Source: Erinaceus europaeus (taxonomy: Eukaryota; Chordata; Mammalia; Eulipotyphla; Erinaceidae). Taken from it: DNA of 64,000 nt. The position numbers and the translations under genes were made by a program. Below are positions 54,795 to 64,000 of the stretch, piece after piece. Positions within the stretch are counted from its first letter, which is position 1. Every line of letters begins with the position of its first letter. The stretch is taken from NCBI RefSeq assembly GCF_950295315.1, contig NC_080168.1:70317254-70381253 (forward strand), in the 5' to 3' direction. The notes beneath the pieces are model-generated. The model saw only the letters and a program-made list of their open reading frames with translations. It did not search any database and was not told the DNA's origin.

Positions 54795-56505
54795 TGGTAA
54801 AATTGAAAGCAACTAAATCAGCTATGGCAATAAGTCAGGACAGAAGCCCAGAAAAAAAAAAAATCCAAGTAAGCCAGAAGCAACAGAAAATAAGGAAAAT
54901 ATCCAAACATTAATTGACGTATTAATCATAGAAGTGAGGACAGCTATTAGGAAAAGGCTACAAGAAATAGGGTAATAGTAGATGAGACCCTTATGGAAAA
55001 TACTAGCTACCTCAAGGTAATTAGAGAACTGAAAGCTGAAATAGCTGAACTAAAAGGCCAACTAACAACAAGCTAGTACTGTAACTGAGCAAGGTAAAAA
55101 CATAGCTGAACTGAAGAAGGAAGCTGAGGGTAGGGAAAGCAGATTAACAAAAGCAGAAAATAAAATTAGCCAGACAGAAGATGAGTTATAGAAAACAAAG
55201 AAGGTAAAAGAACCAAAAAAAAAAGAGATTGAGAGACACCAAAAACAACAACAGCGACTATGGGATGATCTCAAAAGAAATAACATTCACATAGTTGGCC
55301 TACCAGAGGAAGGGGAAGAAAATATCCTAGAGGAAATATAGAAGAAAACTTACCAGCCCTAAACAACAGAAAGGGCATCAATTTTCAAATGGCCTAGAGA
55401 GTTCCAAACAAAGTCAACCCAGACCTGAAGACACCAAGACACATCATCGTTACAATGGAAATAAATAAGGATAAAAAAAGGATCCAAAAGGTTGAAAAAA
55501 AAAACAATAAGTCACATACAGGGGAAAACCAAAAAGACAATCAGCAGACTTCTCCACTCAAACTCTAAAAGTCAGAGGGAAATGGCAAGCTCTCAGTGAA
55601 AAAAGCTTTCAGCCAAAGATAGTAAATCCTATTAGACTTTCATTTAGACTAGATAAAGGGATAAAAACCTTCTCATACAAGCAACAGTTAAAGGAGGCAA
55701 ATATCACCAAGCCTGCCTTGAAAGAGGTTCTAAAAGACCTCCAATAAATAAGAACATCACGAAAATACTCGTCCTATATCAGAGCAAATAAAAAATGCTG
55801 AATAATGGCACTTAAATACTCTAAATCCATAATATCAATAAATGTCAATGGCTTAAATCCACCCCTTAAAAGGCACAGAGTAGGAGGATTGATAAGAAGT
55901 CACAACCCAACCAACCATATGCTGCATGCAAGAATCACACCTGAACCACAATACAAAAACAGACTTAAAGTGAAAGGATGGAAAATTATCATACAGGTTA
56001 GTGGACCATAAAGAAAGGCAGAAACAGCCATTCTCATCTCTGACATAATAGACTTTAAATTAAGTAAAGTAATAAAAGATAAAGTCATTGCATAATAATC
56101 AGAAGGTCAATCAATCAAGAAGATTTAACAATTACTAATATCCATTCATCCTATGAGGGCCCATCTAAATACATCAAAGACTTACTGAAAGAGCTACAAA
56201 AATACATCAACACCCCACTCTCATACTTAGACAGATCAACTAAGCAGAGAATCAACAAAGAAACAAAAGAATCAGGCAAGAGAAAGGAGTGAAAGGAATA
56301 CAGATTGGAAGGGAAGAAGTCAAACTCTCACTGTTTGCAGATGATATGATAGTATACATAGAGAAACCTAAAGAATCCAGCAGAAAGCTACTGGAAATCA
56401 CTAGGTAATATAGGAAGGTATCAAGCTAAAATGTAATGTACAGAAATCAGTGGCATTTCTTTATTCAAACACTAAGTCCGAAGAAGAGGATATCCAGAAA
56501 TCAGA
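54795..56505 (+). mobile_element. Internally deleted L1
   Basis: ORF1 region from about 54795 (AGAGAACTGAAAGCTGAAAT, ATGGGATGATCTCAAAAG). ORF2 starts at 55805 (MALKYSKSIISINVNGLNPP) and reads into the endonuclease. At about 56260-56285 it jumps to the region around the reverse-transcriptase catalytic box (GCAGATGATATGATAGTATAC), deleting most of the endonuclease end and reverse transcriptase. Homology stops near 56505 with no L1 3' UTR. Many stops. Confidence 0.87.
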
Positions 56506-56674
56506 ATTCTTCTATTGCCCTGAGACTCTCATTACAAAATTGCATGGAGTCCCATCATTAGTCACACCTTTCATGTTCTACTTAATCAAGATCCATGTTA
56601 CAGTGCATCTGAAACTTCAATACATTGTGACAGAGGCCCTAAATAAAGTATTATGAAAAAACTAGAAATTTTGG

Positions 56675-57000
56675 GCAGTCAGAATAGTTCATCCGGACAG
56701 TGCACTGTTTTTCCATGTGTGTGACCAAGTTTTGAGCCTGGCCTCTACCACACTGAAGAAAGCTTTGGTTCTGAAGTGTCTTTCTCTCTTTCTCTCTCTC
56801 TCTCCGCCTCTATAAAAAAGAAAAGAAAGGAAGAGAGAAAAGAGAAGAAAAGAGAAGAGAAGAGAAGAGAAGAGAAGAGAAGAGAAGAGAAGAGAAGAGA
56901 ACAGGGGAGGAGAGAAGAGGGGAGGAGAGAGGAAAGAAGGGGAGGGGACAAGAAGGGAGGGGAGGGGAGGGGAGGGGAGGGGAGGGAATTAAGGCAGAGT
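56675..57000 (+). mobile_element. SINE subtype with expanded GAGAA/GGGGA tail
   Basis: CAGTCAGAATAGTTCATCCG, CCAAGTTTTGAGCCTGGCCT, then (GAGAA)n and GGGGA repeats at 56833-56988. Confidence 0.75.
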
Positions 57001-57400
57001 TAAGGGGTTATTTGGGAGTGGTGGTATTGGTATTCACACAATTGTGTCTACCCCAGAGACTATTGGCTACTGATTATAAACACAAGACAAATCTGTCTGA
57101 GGGATTCTAAATGCTGGGACAATTCCACAGAAAAAAAAAAGAACCAGAGAAGAAACCCAAAAGCCTAACCAACCTAAGAACCAGGTGAAGTGTTCCTCCA
57201 ATCTTTTGAAGAAGTGGATGGGGGGAATAAAGGAAATGAAGACAGCCTTCTCTGGCCTTGCTCACATAAACATGTGCAGGGCTTGTCTGAGCAGAGAGAA
57301 GCAGCTGCTCTCCAGCTAGTAAATCCAAAGCTGAAAAGGAGGAGCAGACAGCTTCCTGAAGCAAGCTGGTAAAAAGCCCAAGTGCAAAGGTAAAAATTAG
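57000..57400. other. Unique-looking sequence without a gene
   Basis: The 109-114 codon minus frames (57107-57518) overlap each other in different phases and run into a SINE. No domain recognised. Confidence 0.4.
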
Positions 57401-57525
57401 AATAGTTAAGATGGTGCTCTGCTTTACTGTGTGCATGACTCAGGTTCGAGCCTGGCCCCCAATATATTGTAGGACGCTTTGGTGCTGTGGTCTCTGTCAC
57501 TTTCTCTCTATAAAACAAAAGGTCT
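57400..57525 (+). mobile_element. SINE subtype, short
   Basis: AAGATGGTGCTCTGCTTTAC, CTCAGGTTCGAGCCTGGCCC, GGTGCTGTGGTCTCTGTCAC. Related to 56675. Confidence 0.7.
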
Positions 57526-57529
57526 TGTT

Positions 57530-58015
57530 GCCCCCCCAGTCACTTCCTTTTCCACTGTGACCTCATAAAATTCACATAACAGACAGCAGTGGCTTTTCTT
57601 TCTCTTTGCTTTCCAGCACAAAACTCTGTGGCATCTCATCATGAATAGTCCAGAGTTTCTGGTGGTACCTTGCCAAAGCAGGTACTTGTTTGAAAGGCAC
57701 TGAAAGTTTCAATAATGCCTCACTTCCAAGAAACAAAACAAAACAAAAGAATTCCATCTGCACTGTAAAATATCTTGAGTATGATGTGTTTTCTGCAGAA
57801 AAAAAAAAACTTTCATTTTGGCAGGGACTACATAGTCTGAAGTCTTCAAGTATAAATTGTAATGTTATTTGAGATGAAGAATCAAGTCACTGCAGTGCAC
57901 AGGATGACACAAATTCTCATCTTACACTTTATCCCCAGGTGTGATGCTAGATTTTTTTTCCAGATAGACAGAGAGTCAGAGAGAATGTGTGTAAATGAGA
58001 CCATAGCTAGGCAGA
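57530..58015. other. Unique-looking sequence without a gene
   Basis: Nothing recognised. Confidence 0.4.
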
Positions 58016-58019
58016 CAAC

Positions 58020-58320
58020 CTTATCAACATGTCCTTAAGTGTCACTCTTCCAGAGCCCTACCCCACTAGGGAAAGACTGGGGGCATGGATCAACCTGCCA
58101 ATACACATGTCCAGTGGAGAAACAATTACAGACAGCAGAACTTACACCTTCCACACCCTAAAAGCAATTTTGGTCTATACTTCCAAAGGTATAAGGGGTA
58201 GGGAAACTGTCAATGAAGGGATGGGACACAGAACTCTGGTGGTGGGAACTGTATGGAATTGTAGCCCTGTTACCTTACAATCTTGCTAATCATTATTAAA
58301 TCACTAATAAAAAAAACTTT
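58020..58320 (+). mobile_element. Poly(A) retroposon, older subfamily
   Basis: ACCCCACTAGGGAAAGACTG, CTGGTGGTGGGAACTGTATG, AATCACTAATAAAAAAAA; close to 39555-39960 in structure. Confidence 0.8.
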
Positions 58321-58324
58321 TAAA

Positions 58325-58450
58325 AAAATAGAGAGAGAGGGAGACCACAGCACTAAATCTTTCTTCATTGTGGTGGAGACAAATCTTGAAACTGGGTCAT
58401 ACACATGGCAAAGCACCACACTATCTAGGTGAGTTATTTCATAAGCCCTG
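58325..58450 (-). mobile_element. SINE, reverse, old
   Basis: GAGACCACAGCACTAAATCT, ATACACATGGCAAAGCACCA; head decayed. Confidence 0.6.
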
Positions 58451-58454
58451 CAAG

Positions 58455-58925
58455 GGTGATTTTTTATTCTGCTTCGGCAAGCAGCTGGTGTCATGGTTCA
58501 GTTTAGCCTTGATTCAGCACAGTCCATAAAGACCAAGGTGACAATAAAATTGCCTCTAGTCCTGGCAGACAGTTTTTGCAGAACAATGAGCAGCAATTAC
58601 AACAGTAAGATGGTGTCTGCTTACTCTTTTCTGCTGTACAGAACAAAATCTTCTTGGCAATAAGACTACCCAAGCTTTGAAAAAACAGAAGCAGTGCCAC
58701 TTCCTGTGAGTGATCAATACCATACTTGATATATGACATTGAGACACAGACTGACTTTTCTTTCCTTTTGTTTCTTCAGATGTGAAAAGTGCAAATTTCT
58801 CTTCCAAAGAAGTGAGATAGAAGATGTGTATAAATAGAATTAAGATCTCAGATAGCTCTTGTGACAATTGCACAAGGGCCATGAAGAAAAATGTACCCTC
58901 CATATGTTCTTCCTCCTTTTTACTT
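58455..58925. other. Unique-looking sequence without a gene
   Basis: The 115-codon minus frame (58556-58903) has no domain I recognise. Confidence 0.4.
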
Positions 58926-58934
58926 TTTTTAAAA

Positions 58935-59410
58935 ATTCATTTAACAATGATCAACAAGACTATAAGATAAGAGGGGTACAATTCCCACCACCAGAGTTCC
59001 ACATTCCATCCCCTCCTATGGAAGTTTTCTTACTCTTTATCCTTTTGGGAGTATAGACCCAGGATCATTAAGGGGTGCAGGAGATGGGAGGTCTGGCTTC
59101 TGTAATTTCTTCTCTGCTAGACATGGGCCATGGCAGGTTGATCCATACTCCCAGCCTGTTTATGTCTTTCCCTAGTGAGGCAAAGCTCTGGAGAGGTGGT
59201 TGTAGGGCACACTGGTAAGGTCATCTGCTAAGGGAAGTCAGGTTGACATCATGGTAGCATCTGCAACTTGGTGGCTGAAAAGCATTAATATATAAAGCAG
59301 AACAAATTGTTTAATAACCAGGAACCTAAAGGTAAGAATAGAGCCAATGAAACTAAGGCTCTTCCTGTGGGAAAAAGCTAGAAGTCTATTTTAGGCATAT
59401 TCCAATGCCC
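58935..59410 (-). mobile_element. Poly(A) retroposon, reverse copy
   Basis: Reverse of the same family: AGGGGTACAATTCCCACCAC, CTTTCCCTAGTGAGGCAAAG. Extends 5' (to higher coordinates) beyond the other short copies, with ATTCCAATGCCCTAGACCTC near its edge. Confidence 0.75.
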
Positions 59411-59448
59411 TAGACCTCTTTCCCGTGTCAGTTTACCTTTAAGGAATG

Positions 59449-59458
<10 letters not shown>

Positions 59459-59485
<27 letters not shown>

Positions 59486-59486
59486 A
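59459..59486. repeat. (GA)n microsatellite
   Basis: Short GA run following TATATATATG. Confidence 0.95.
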
Positions 59487-59694
59487 GCAAGGGCCCCAGA
59501 GTGGGGCAGAGACACTTGAAGGCACTGGATCCCCTGGGGTTTCCTCCTCAATGAGGGTTTTTCCCAAAGTGCTGTTGAGTATCAGATAACAGCTCAATGC
59601 CCTCTCTCAACTCACAGAAGTGTTATTGCTGCCCATGTTTGCACTCACACCCATCACCTAGTAAATCCCACTCTAGGAACAGCTCTCAACAACT

Positions 59695-59870
59695 TTAAAG
59701 GTGGTAGGGTAGATAGCACAATGTTTATGCAAAAAGATTTTTATGCCTGAAGTTCTAAAGACCCAAGAGCAGTCATAGCACCACTACCACTGCTATAAGG
59801 CAGAGTGTTCTAGTATCTGTCTCTATCTAACTTCTGCTCATTAAAATAAAACAAAATATTTTTAAAAAAC
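59695..59870 (+). mobile_element. SINE, old subtype
   Basis: GATAGCACAATGTTTATGCA, ATGCCTGAAGTTCTAAAGAC, tail AAAATAAAACAAAAT. Confidence 0.7.
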
Positions 59871-60029
59871 CATTTGAGAGTATCCTCAACATTTTATTTT
59901 GTGTTCAGGAATGTCTAGAAGAATCAGAAGATGCTGAGGAAGGCTTGCTAAGTGTTAACACTGGCAATTTCTACACATACTATAGTGAGTGGTTTTTAAA
60001 TCTAAAAAATCCATGTTAATAAAGATTAT

Positions 60030-60366
60030 TGTTGTATGCTTTACATTGGGTAGTTCTCCCCCGCCAAGAGAATTGGATCAGTCCTGTTAGTTTCGTGGGC
60101 CTGCTTGGCCCCGCCCCAGGAACCCCGAGAGAGGGTTCCAAAGTGCCAGTGTTCCAGAGTGCAGAGTTGGAGAGTTACAGAGTGAGAGAGTGCTTGCGCT
60201 GCCGCAAAGAGGCAGCAGAGTTCTGTTTGGTGATTAGTTTGTCTTAGTTTATGAATCGTTGTTCGTGAAATACACCTTCCCTGCCCAGCCATATGTCTCT
60301 GGTCGTCTCTGTTACCCGCCCATGAAGCTAGCCCACCCAGCTGGAGACTCCGAATTTTTAACAACA
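60030..60366 (+). repeat. 5' LTR, copy 2, poly(A) signal deleted
   Basis: Starts TGTTGTATGCTTTACATTGG, ends AATTTTTAACAACA. Where the 3' LTR reads GTGAATAAAGAAATACAG, this one reads GTGAAATACACC, a 7-bp deletion that removes AATAAA. Confidence 0.92.
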
Positions 60367-60368
60367 AA

Positions 60369-60386
60369 TGGCGCCCACGTGGACCT
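60369..60386 (+). promoter_or_regulatory. Primer-binding site, copy 2
   Basis: TGGCGCCCACGTGGACCT, identical to copy 1 despite divergence of the LTRs. Confidence 0.75.
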
Positions 60387-60436
60387 GACCTGCGCATCTC
60401 TCAGATAAGTAAAGACAATTTGGCTACATATGTACT

Positions 60437-61144
60437 ATGGCCTTCTTTTCTGCTTGTGAAGAGATCTCCAAAGGCCTCTGCTCTTTCTTCACAAGACTGT
60501 TTTGCTGTTTCTGGAACATTTATCTCTGGACCACACTGTGGTTTCCACTCGCTGGGGCGAACTCAGAACAGCCAGCGGGAATAGCCAGCGGGCGGGAGGC
60601 GAGGTGCGGAGCTGCTGTTTCCACCTGGTTAAACAGCCAGCCAGTCGGCTGCGCCCAGACAACCCCGCGCACTGCGCCTGCAGCCCTGCAGCCCAGCAGC
60701 CTGCAGGAGGCTGACGCCAGCACACAGGAGCCCAATGCCACAACACAGGAGCCCGATGCCAACACGCTGGAGCCCGATGCCACCACGCAGGAGCCCAATG
60801 CCACCACACAGGAGCCCGATGCCAGCACGCAGGAGCCCGATGCCAACACGCTAGAGCCCGATGCCACCACGCAGGAGCCCAATGCCAGCACGCAGGCCAG
60901 CCCACAGGAACCGGCTCTCCACCGCGTGGTGCAGGGCACTGGACGCGTGATCCCTCCACACTGCTCGGCCACTGCGAACAGGGCAGCAGACATGACAGGG
61001 CCATGGGCAGGGCCGCGGCAGCCTATCATGGCCGCCACCCCTGGGCACCTAGGCCCACGCCTTCTACAAAGCTGGCCTTCCCGCCCTCATGCTATGTATT
61101 CTGGAATGATCCCGGACCTCCCGGACCCCCGGGCTCCCTGCTGA
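60437..61144 (+). CDS. ERV ORF, copy 2, 235 aa, frameshifted at its 3' part
   Basis: Homologue of the copy 1 ORF. Start context again has A at -3 and G at +4. The hydrophobic leader and A39-x-A41 cleavage motif are conserved (LWFPLAGANSE). Residues 91-153 form about nine heptapeptides; three contain N-A-[TS], i.e. N-glycosylation sequons, which copy 1 lacks. A one-base loss in the GGGG/GGG tract near 61005 shifts the frame. The last about 55 residues are therefore unrelated to copy 1, whose C-terminal frame continues here separately to 61404. Function unknown; the intact N-terminal 200 codons in an element with about 3% LTR divergence suggest, but do not prove, selection on the ORF before insertion. 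Confidence 0.55.
   Translation: MAFFSACEEISKGLCSFFTRLFCCFWNIYLWTTLWFPLAGANSEQPAGIASGREARCGAAVSTWLNSQPVGCAQTTPRTAPAALQPSSLQEADASTQEPNATTQEPDANTLEPDATTQEPNATTQEPDASTQEPDANTLEPDATTQEPNASTQASPQEPALHRVVQGTGRVIPPHCSATANRAADMTGPWAGPRQPIMAATPGHLGPRLLQSWPSRPHAMYSGMIPDLPDPRAPC
60707..60895 (+). repeat. 21-bp in-frame coding repeats, about nine units
   Basis: Units of type CAGGAGCCCGATGCCACCAC. A higher-order three- to four-unit pattern (N-A-T-T, D-A-N-T, D-A-T-T) repeats, indicating expansion by multi-unit duplication. Confidence 0.93.
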
Positions 61145-61299
61145 AACTGGGCACACGAGATCTCCAGCTGCCGGTCCGGTCTGAAGGCAGACAAGCTGGA
61201 GTACACAGAGATTTGTGCAGAGATCGCAACCTGCAATTCCTAGAAGTGAAGCTGCCCAAGAGACCACCACTGGACAACGCACCCCCCCAACAACTAAGA

Positions 61300-62071
61300 C
61301 AGTACAGATTTAAATTCGTGTTTAAAATGACATGTCTTTGTAACAAAGGTTTCTCTCCTTGTGTATTAATGACCATGTTTATGTGTATGTTTAAAGTTTG
61401 GTAAACAGTAACTTTAAGGCTAAATTCTTACTAGTCAAAGTTAAATGAAAAAGGTTTTCAACGTAATTCTCATAAAGATAAAATTAACTTACATTTAAAG
61501 TCTGAGGTAAAAATTAGTTAACAATCAATGTATTTTAACTAAGTTGGTCTAAACAAAAGGTTAAATAGACTTGTTGATATGTAAAACTCTCCATTACCTT
61601 CTCTATTAGAAATGGTATATCGTACAATGGCTATGCTAATTATTCTCATGCCTGAGGTTTCCTTTCCTGACTCCATCTTGAATGGGTGTAACAAAAGGTT
61701 AAAAGACGTTGTTGATATGTAAAAGTCTCAAATTCCTTCTCTATTACAAATATGCTAATAACAAGTTTTGTTTCATAGTAAGTAAGTTGCAGCCAGCTGC
61801 CTTTAGGACTCTAGGCCGTTCCCCACCCCCATGCAAATGTCCGTCGAGACAAGTACGCCCCCCAGAGGCAAGAAATGTTTTTTTAAGCTGATAAAGTTTT
61901 GCCCACAGAGGCAAAAAAATGGCCCCCTCAGGCCTTCCCTTGGCAGCACACTGGTTTTTGTTACTTGCTTACATGTTTCTCCATGTTTGTGCCAGTTTCT
62001 TTCTTAAAAATGCCTGTATGATATATGTTTCTGTTCACCCCACACCCTTGATACTATAGTCGTTTAGTTAC
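61300..62071 (+). other. Noncoding 3' interior of copy 2
   Basis: Direct repeat units at 61552-61640 and 61690-61758. The second unit has lost about 20 bp compared with copy 1. Conserved CCCCTCAGGCCTTCCCTTGG at about 61923. Confidence 0.6.
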
Positions 62072-62084
62072 AAAGAAAAGGGGG
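62072..62084 (+). promoter_or_regulatory. Polypurine tract, copy 2
   Basis: AAAGAAAAGGGGG followed by AAT and the 3' LTR. Confidence 0.85.
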
Positions 62085-62087
62085 AAT

Positions 62088-62430
62088 TGTTGTATGCTTT
62101 ACATTGGGTAGTTCTCCCCCGCCAAGAGAATTGGATCAGTCCTGTTAGTTTCGCGGGCTGCTTGGCCCCGCCCCGAGGAACCCCGAAAGAGGGTTCCAAA
62201 GTGCCAGTGTTCCAGAGTTCAGAGTTGGAGAGTTACAGAGTGAGAGAGTGCTTGCGCCGCCGCAAAGAGGCAGCAGAGTTCTGTTTGGTGATTAGTTTGT
62301 CTTAGTTTATGAATCATTGTTCGTGAATAAAGAAATACAGCTTCCCTGCCCAGCCGTAAGTCTCTGGTCGTCTCTGTTACCCGCCCATGAAGCTAGCCTG
62401 CCCAGCTGGAGACTCCGAATTTTAACAACA
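62088..62430 (+). repeat. 3' LTR, copy 2
   Basis: 343 bp, TG...CA, intact AATAAA in GTGAATAAAGAAATACAG. Confidence 0.92.
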
Positions 62431-62724
62431 GATTATATTGGCTCTCCCTTGACCTTGCTGCACCCAATATATTTTTCATCATCATAACCAAAAGCATAAA
62501 AGCAATCTTCTCTCATTCAGGTGACATGCAATTTGGGAAAGGAATAGAGTTAATTGCCAAGGTCAATGACTAGAAAACTTGCTCTGTAAGAAAGCTGAGA
62601 GTCCATACCACTGTCATATCACTCAGTCTCTCTTCTGACTACCAGCTTTGTCATGATAGCACACAAAAAGCCATGAACATGTAAAAATAAGTGTAGCTCT
62701 ATGCTAAAAACTTTTTTAAAAAAT

Positions 62725-63260
62725 GTCTCAGGAGCCAAGTGGTGGCACACCTAGTAGAGTGCAAACTTTGCTATGCACAAGGACCCCAGATTCAAACCCC
62801 TGGTCCCCTCCCTCTTATCTTCTTAATTTCTTTTTTTTATTTCTTTATTGGGGAATTAATGTTTTACATTTGACAGTAAATGTAATAGTTTGTACATGCA
62901 TAACATTTCCCAGTTTTCCATATAACAATACAACCCCCACCCCCAGTCATCTGTCATCCTTTTTGGACCTGTATTCCCCCACCTACCCACCCCAGAGTAT
63001 TTTACTTTGGTGCAATACACCAATTTCAGTTCAGGTTCTACTTGTGTTTTCTCTTCTGATCTTGTTTTTCAACTTCTGCCTGAGAGTGAGATCATCCCAT
63101 ATCCATCCATCTGTTTCTGACTTATTTCACTTAACATCAATTTTTCAAGGTCCATCCAAGATCGGCTGAAAACAGTGAAGTCACCATTTTTATAACTGAG
63201 TAGTATTCCATCTTCTCAATTTCTGGCTCTATTCAAAAATAAAATATATATTTTAAAAGA
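62725..63260 (+). mobile_element. SINE split by an L1 insertion
   Basis: SINE head and body at 62725-62830 (GCCAAGTGGTGGCACACCTA, GATTCAAACCCCTGGTCCCC). It resumes at 63211 with CTTCTCAATTTCTGGCTC and an A-rich tail. Confidence 0.85.
62818..63223 (-). mobile_element. L1 3' end, antisense, with target duplication
   Basis: 62832-63209 is the reverse complement of the L1 3' UTR (compare 35590-35940), beginning with the poly(T) and TTTCTTTATTGGGGAATTAA. Flanked by ATCTTCTTAATTTC (62818-62830) and ATCTTCTCAATTTC (63210-63223). Confidence 0.92.
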
Positions 63261-63264
63261 TCTC

Positions 63265-63570
63265 TTATTTTTAAAAAAGGCAGGTCAAAGTTATTCCCCA
63301 GATTGCATTTGTCAGCCTCTGGACTCAATGACAAAGTCAAAACTCAAAAAGTCGTGTGGTAATCTTGGAACAAAAAAGATTATGTTTAGCCTAGCTCTAT
63401 TTAAAATCACTACATAGATTGAAAAGGAATGCCCTCTATGTACTAGCTACATGATGCAGTTCTAACACGAAAGACTTTTATACATACTCTGGTCTAAAAA
63501 GAACTCAGAAGGAGTTAACAATGTGGGTTGGTCACAAAGTCCTAGGAGAAAGTTCTAACCTTACAAAGAG
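63265..63570. other. Unique-looking sequence without a gene
   Basis: Nothing recognised. Confidence 0.4.
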
Positions 63571-63574
63571 GCCT

Positions 63575-63700
63575 TCATGGAGTTGGAGTGTGATGCATTT
63601 GGCTGAGTGCATACACTAAAGAGCACAAGAACCCAAGTTCAAGTCCCCAGTCCCCACTGTTTCTGTCCAATAATTAAAGATAATAAAAATATTAAAACAA
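63575..63700 (+). mobile_element. SINE, body-deleted
   Basis: GGAGTTGGAGTGTGATGCAT head and CCAAGTTCAAGTCCCCAGTC, then directly TCTGTCCAATAATTAAAG: the pyrimidine body is missing. Confidence 0.75.
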
Positions 63701-64000
63701 AGAGGCTTTCATCATATCAGGTCTCAGAGCCTCAGGTCTTCTCCCTCAAGAGCCAGCCAGCTCTGGACCCAAGACCGCAAAGACTGGACAAGTTAGCTAA
63801 GATCCTAGGTTGTATCCTTGCTCCAGAAATCTTATTCATTTCTCAGGCATATGAAAGCCCATGTATCTTCACAAACCTTTTCAGAATAGTTTCTGCATAC
63901 TGAAGAATTTGTAGAAAGGTAGACTTGTACAACCTCATCTAAGCTGCGCAGGAAGTTTCTTGGCTCTGGGAAGGACTAAACTATCTAAATAATCTCCCAC

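Larger units (their letters stand above)
60024..62436 (+). mobile_element. Older non-autonomous class II LTR retrotransposon (copy 2)
   Basis: Complete 2401-bp element (60030-62430) flanked by perfect 6-bp duplication GATTAT (60024-60029 and 62431-62436). LTRs of 337 and 343 bp differ by roughly ten substitutions and four indels, so it is clearly older than copy 1. The interior has the same primer site, ORF, direct repeat and polypurine tract, and no retroviral enzymes. It retains about 90 bp near 61880-62020 that copy 1 has lost. Confidence 0.93.

Overview
This window is eukaryotic, almost certainly from a eutherian mammal, and most likely an erinaceid (hedgehog). The basis is dozens of copies of a tRNA-derived SINE whose young copies (e.g. 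32998-33345 and 25877-26163) carry a pol III A-box/B-box head, the phrase CTGCAGGTGTCT, a pyrimidine-rich body and an AAC-rich tail. I recognise this as the hedgehog-type SINE from general knowledge; no database search was run. L1 copies, microsatellites and class II endogenous retroviruses (ERVs) fit the same picture. I found no convincing host protein-coding exon, rRNA or functional tRNA gene. Most open frames are repeat shadows.

Layout: 0.3-1.9 kb is an old antisense L1 broken by two SINEs. 1.9-3.3 kb is the 3' end of an antisense ERV: an LTR, an env transmembrane tail and an integrase C-terminus. 4.2-7.2 kb holds copies of a roughly 1 kb poly(A) retroposon, one nested in another and carrying a 5' inversion. 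8.1-8.6 kb is a purine-strand minisatellite. 9-19 kb is unique sequence with many SINEs and a twin-primed L1 scrap at 18.87-19.47 kb. 19.86-22.35 kb is a complete, very young non-autonomous LTR element. 22-30 kb is mostly unique sequence with SINEs. 30.1-35.9 kb is a nearly full-length but broken L1 with a young SINE in ORF2. 36-47 kb is unique sequence with microsatellites and SINEs. 47.9-53.4 kb is a locally rearranged zone with direct and inverted duplications and a solo LTR. 53.9-56.5 kb is a second, internally deleted L1. 58-59.4 kb holds two more retroposon copies. 60.03-62.43 kb is a second, older copy of the non-autonomous LTR element. 62.83-63.21 kb is an L1 3' end inserted into a SINE.

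The main discovery candidate is the LTR element present at 19861-22347 and 60030-62430. Each copy has TG...CA LTRs, a perfect 6-bp target duplication, a lysine-tRNA-like primer site and a polypurine tract, but no recognisable gag, pro, pol or env. Instead each opens, 68 bases after the primer site, into an ORF with a strong start context, a predicted signal peptide with a conserved A-x-A cleavage motif, and an in-frame array of acidic/proline heptapeptides that differs in number between copies. Both copies also carry a direct repeat upstream of the 3' LTR that could be an RNA element. This looks like a non-autonomous class II ERV family mobilised in trans, with an undescribed ORF of its own.
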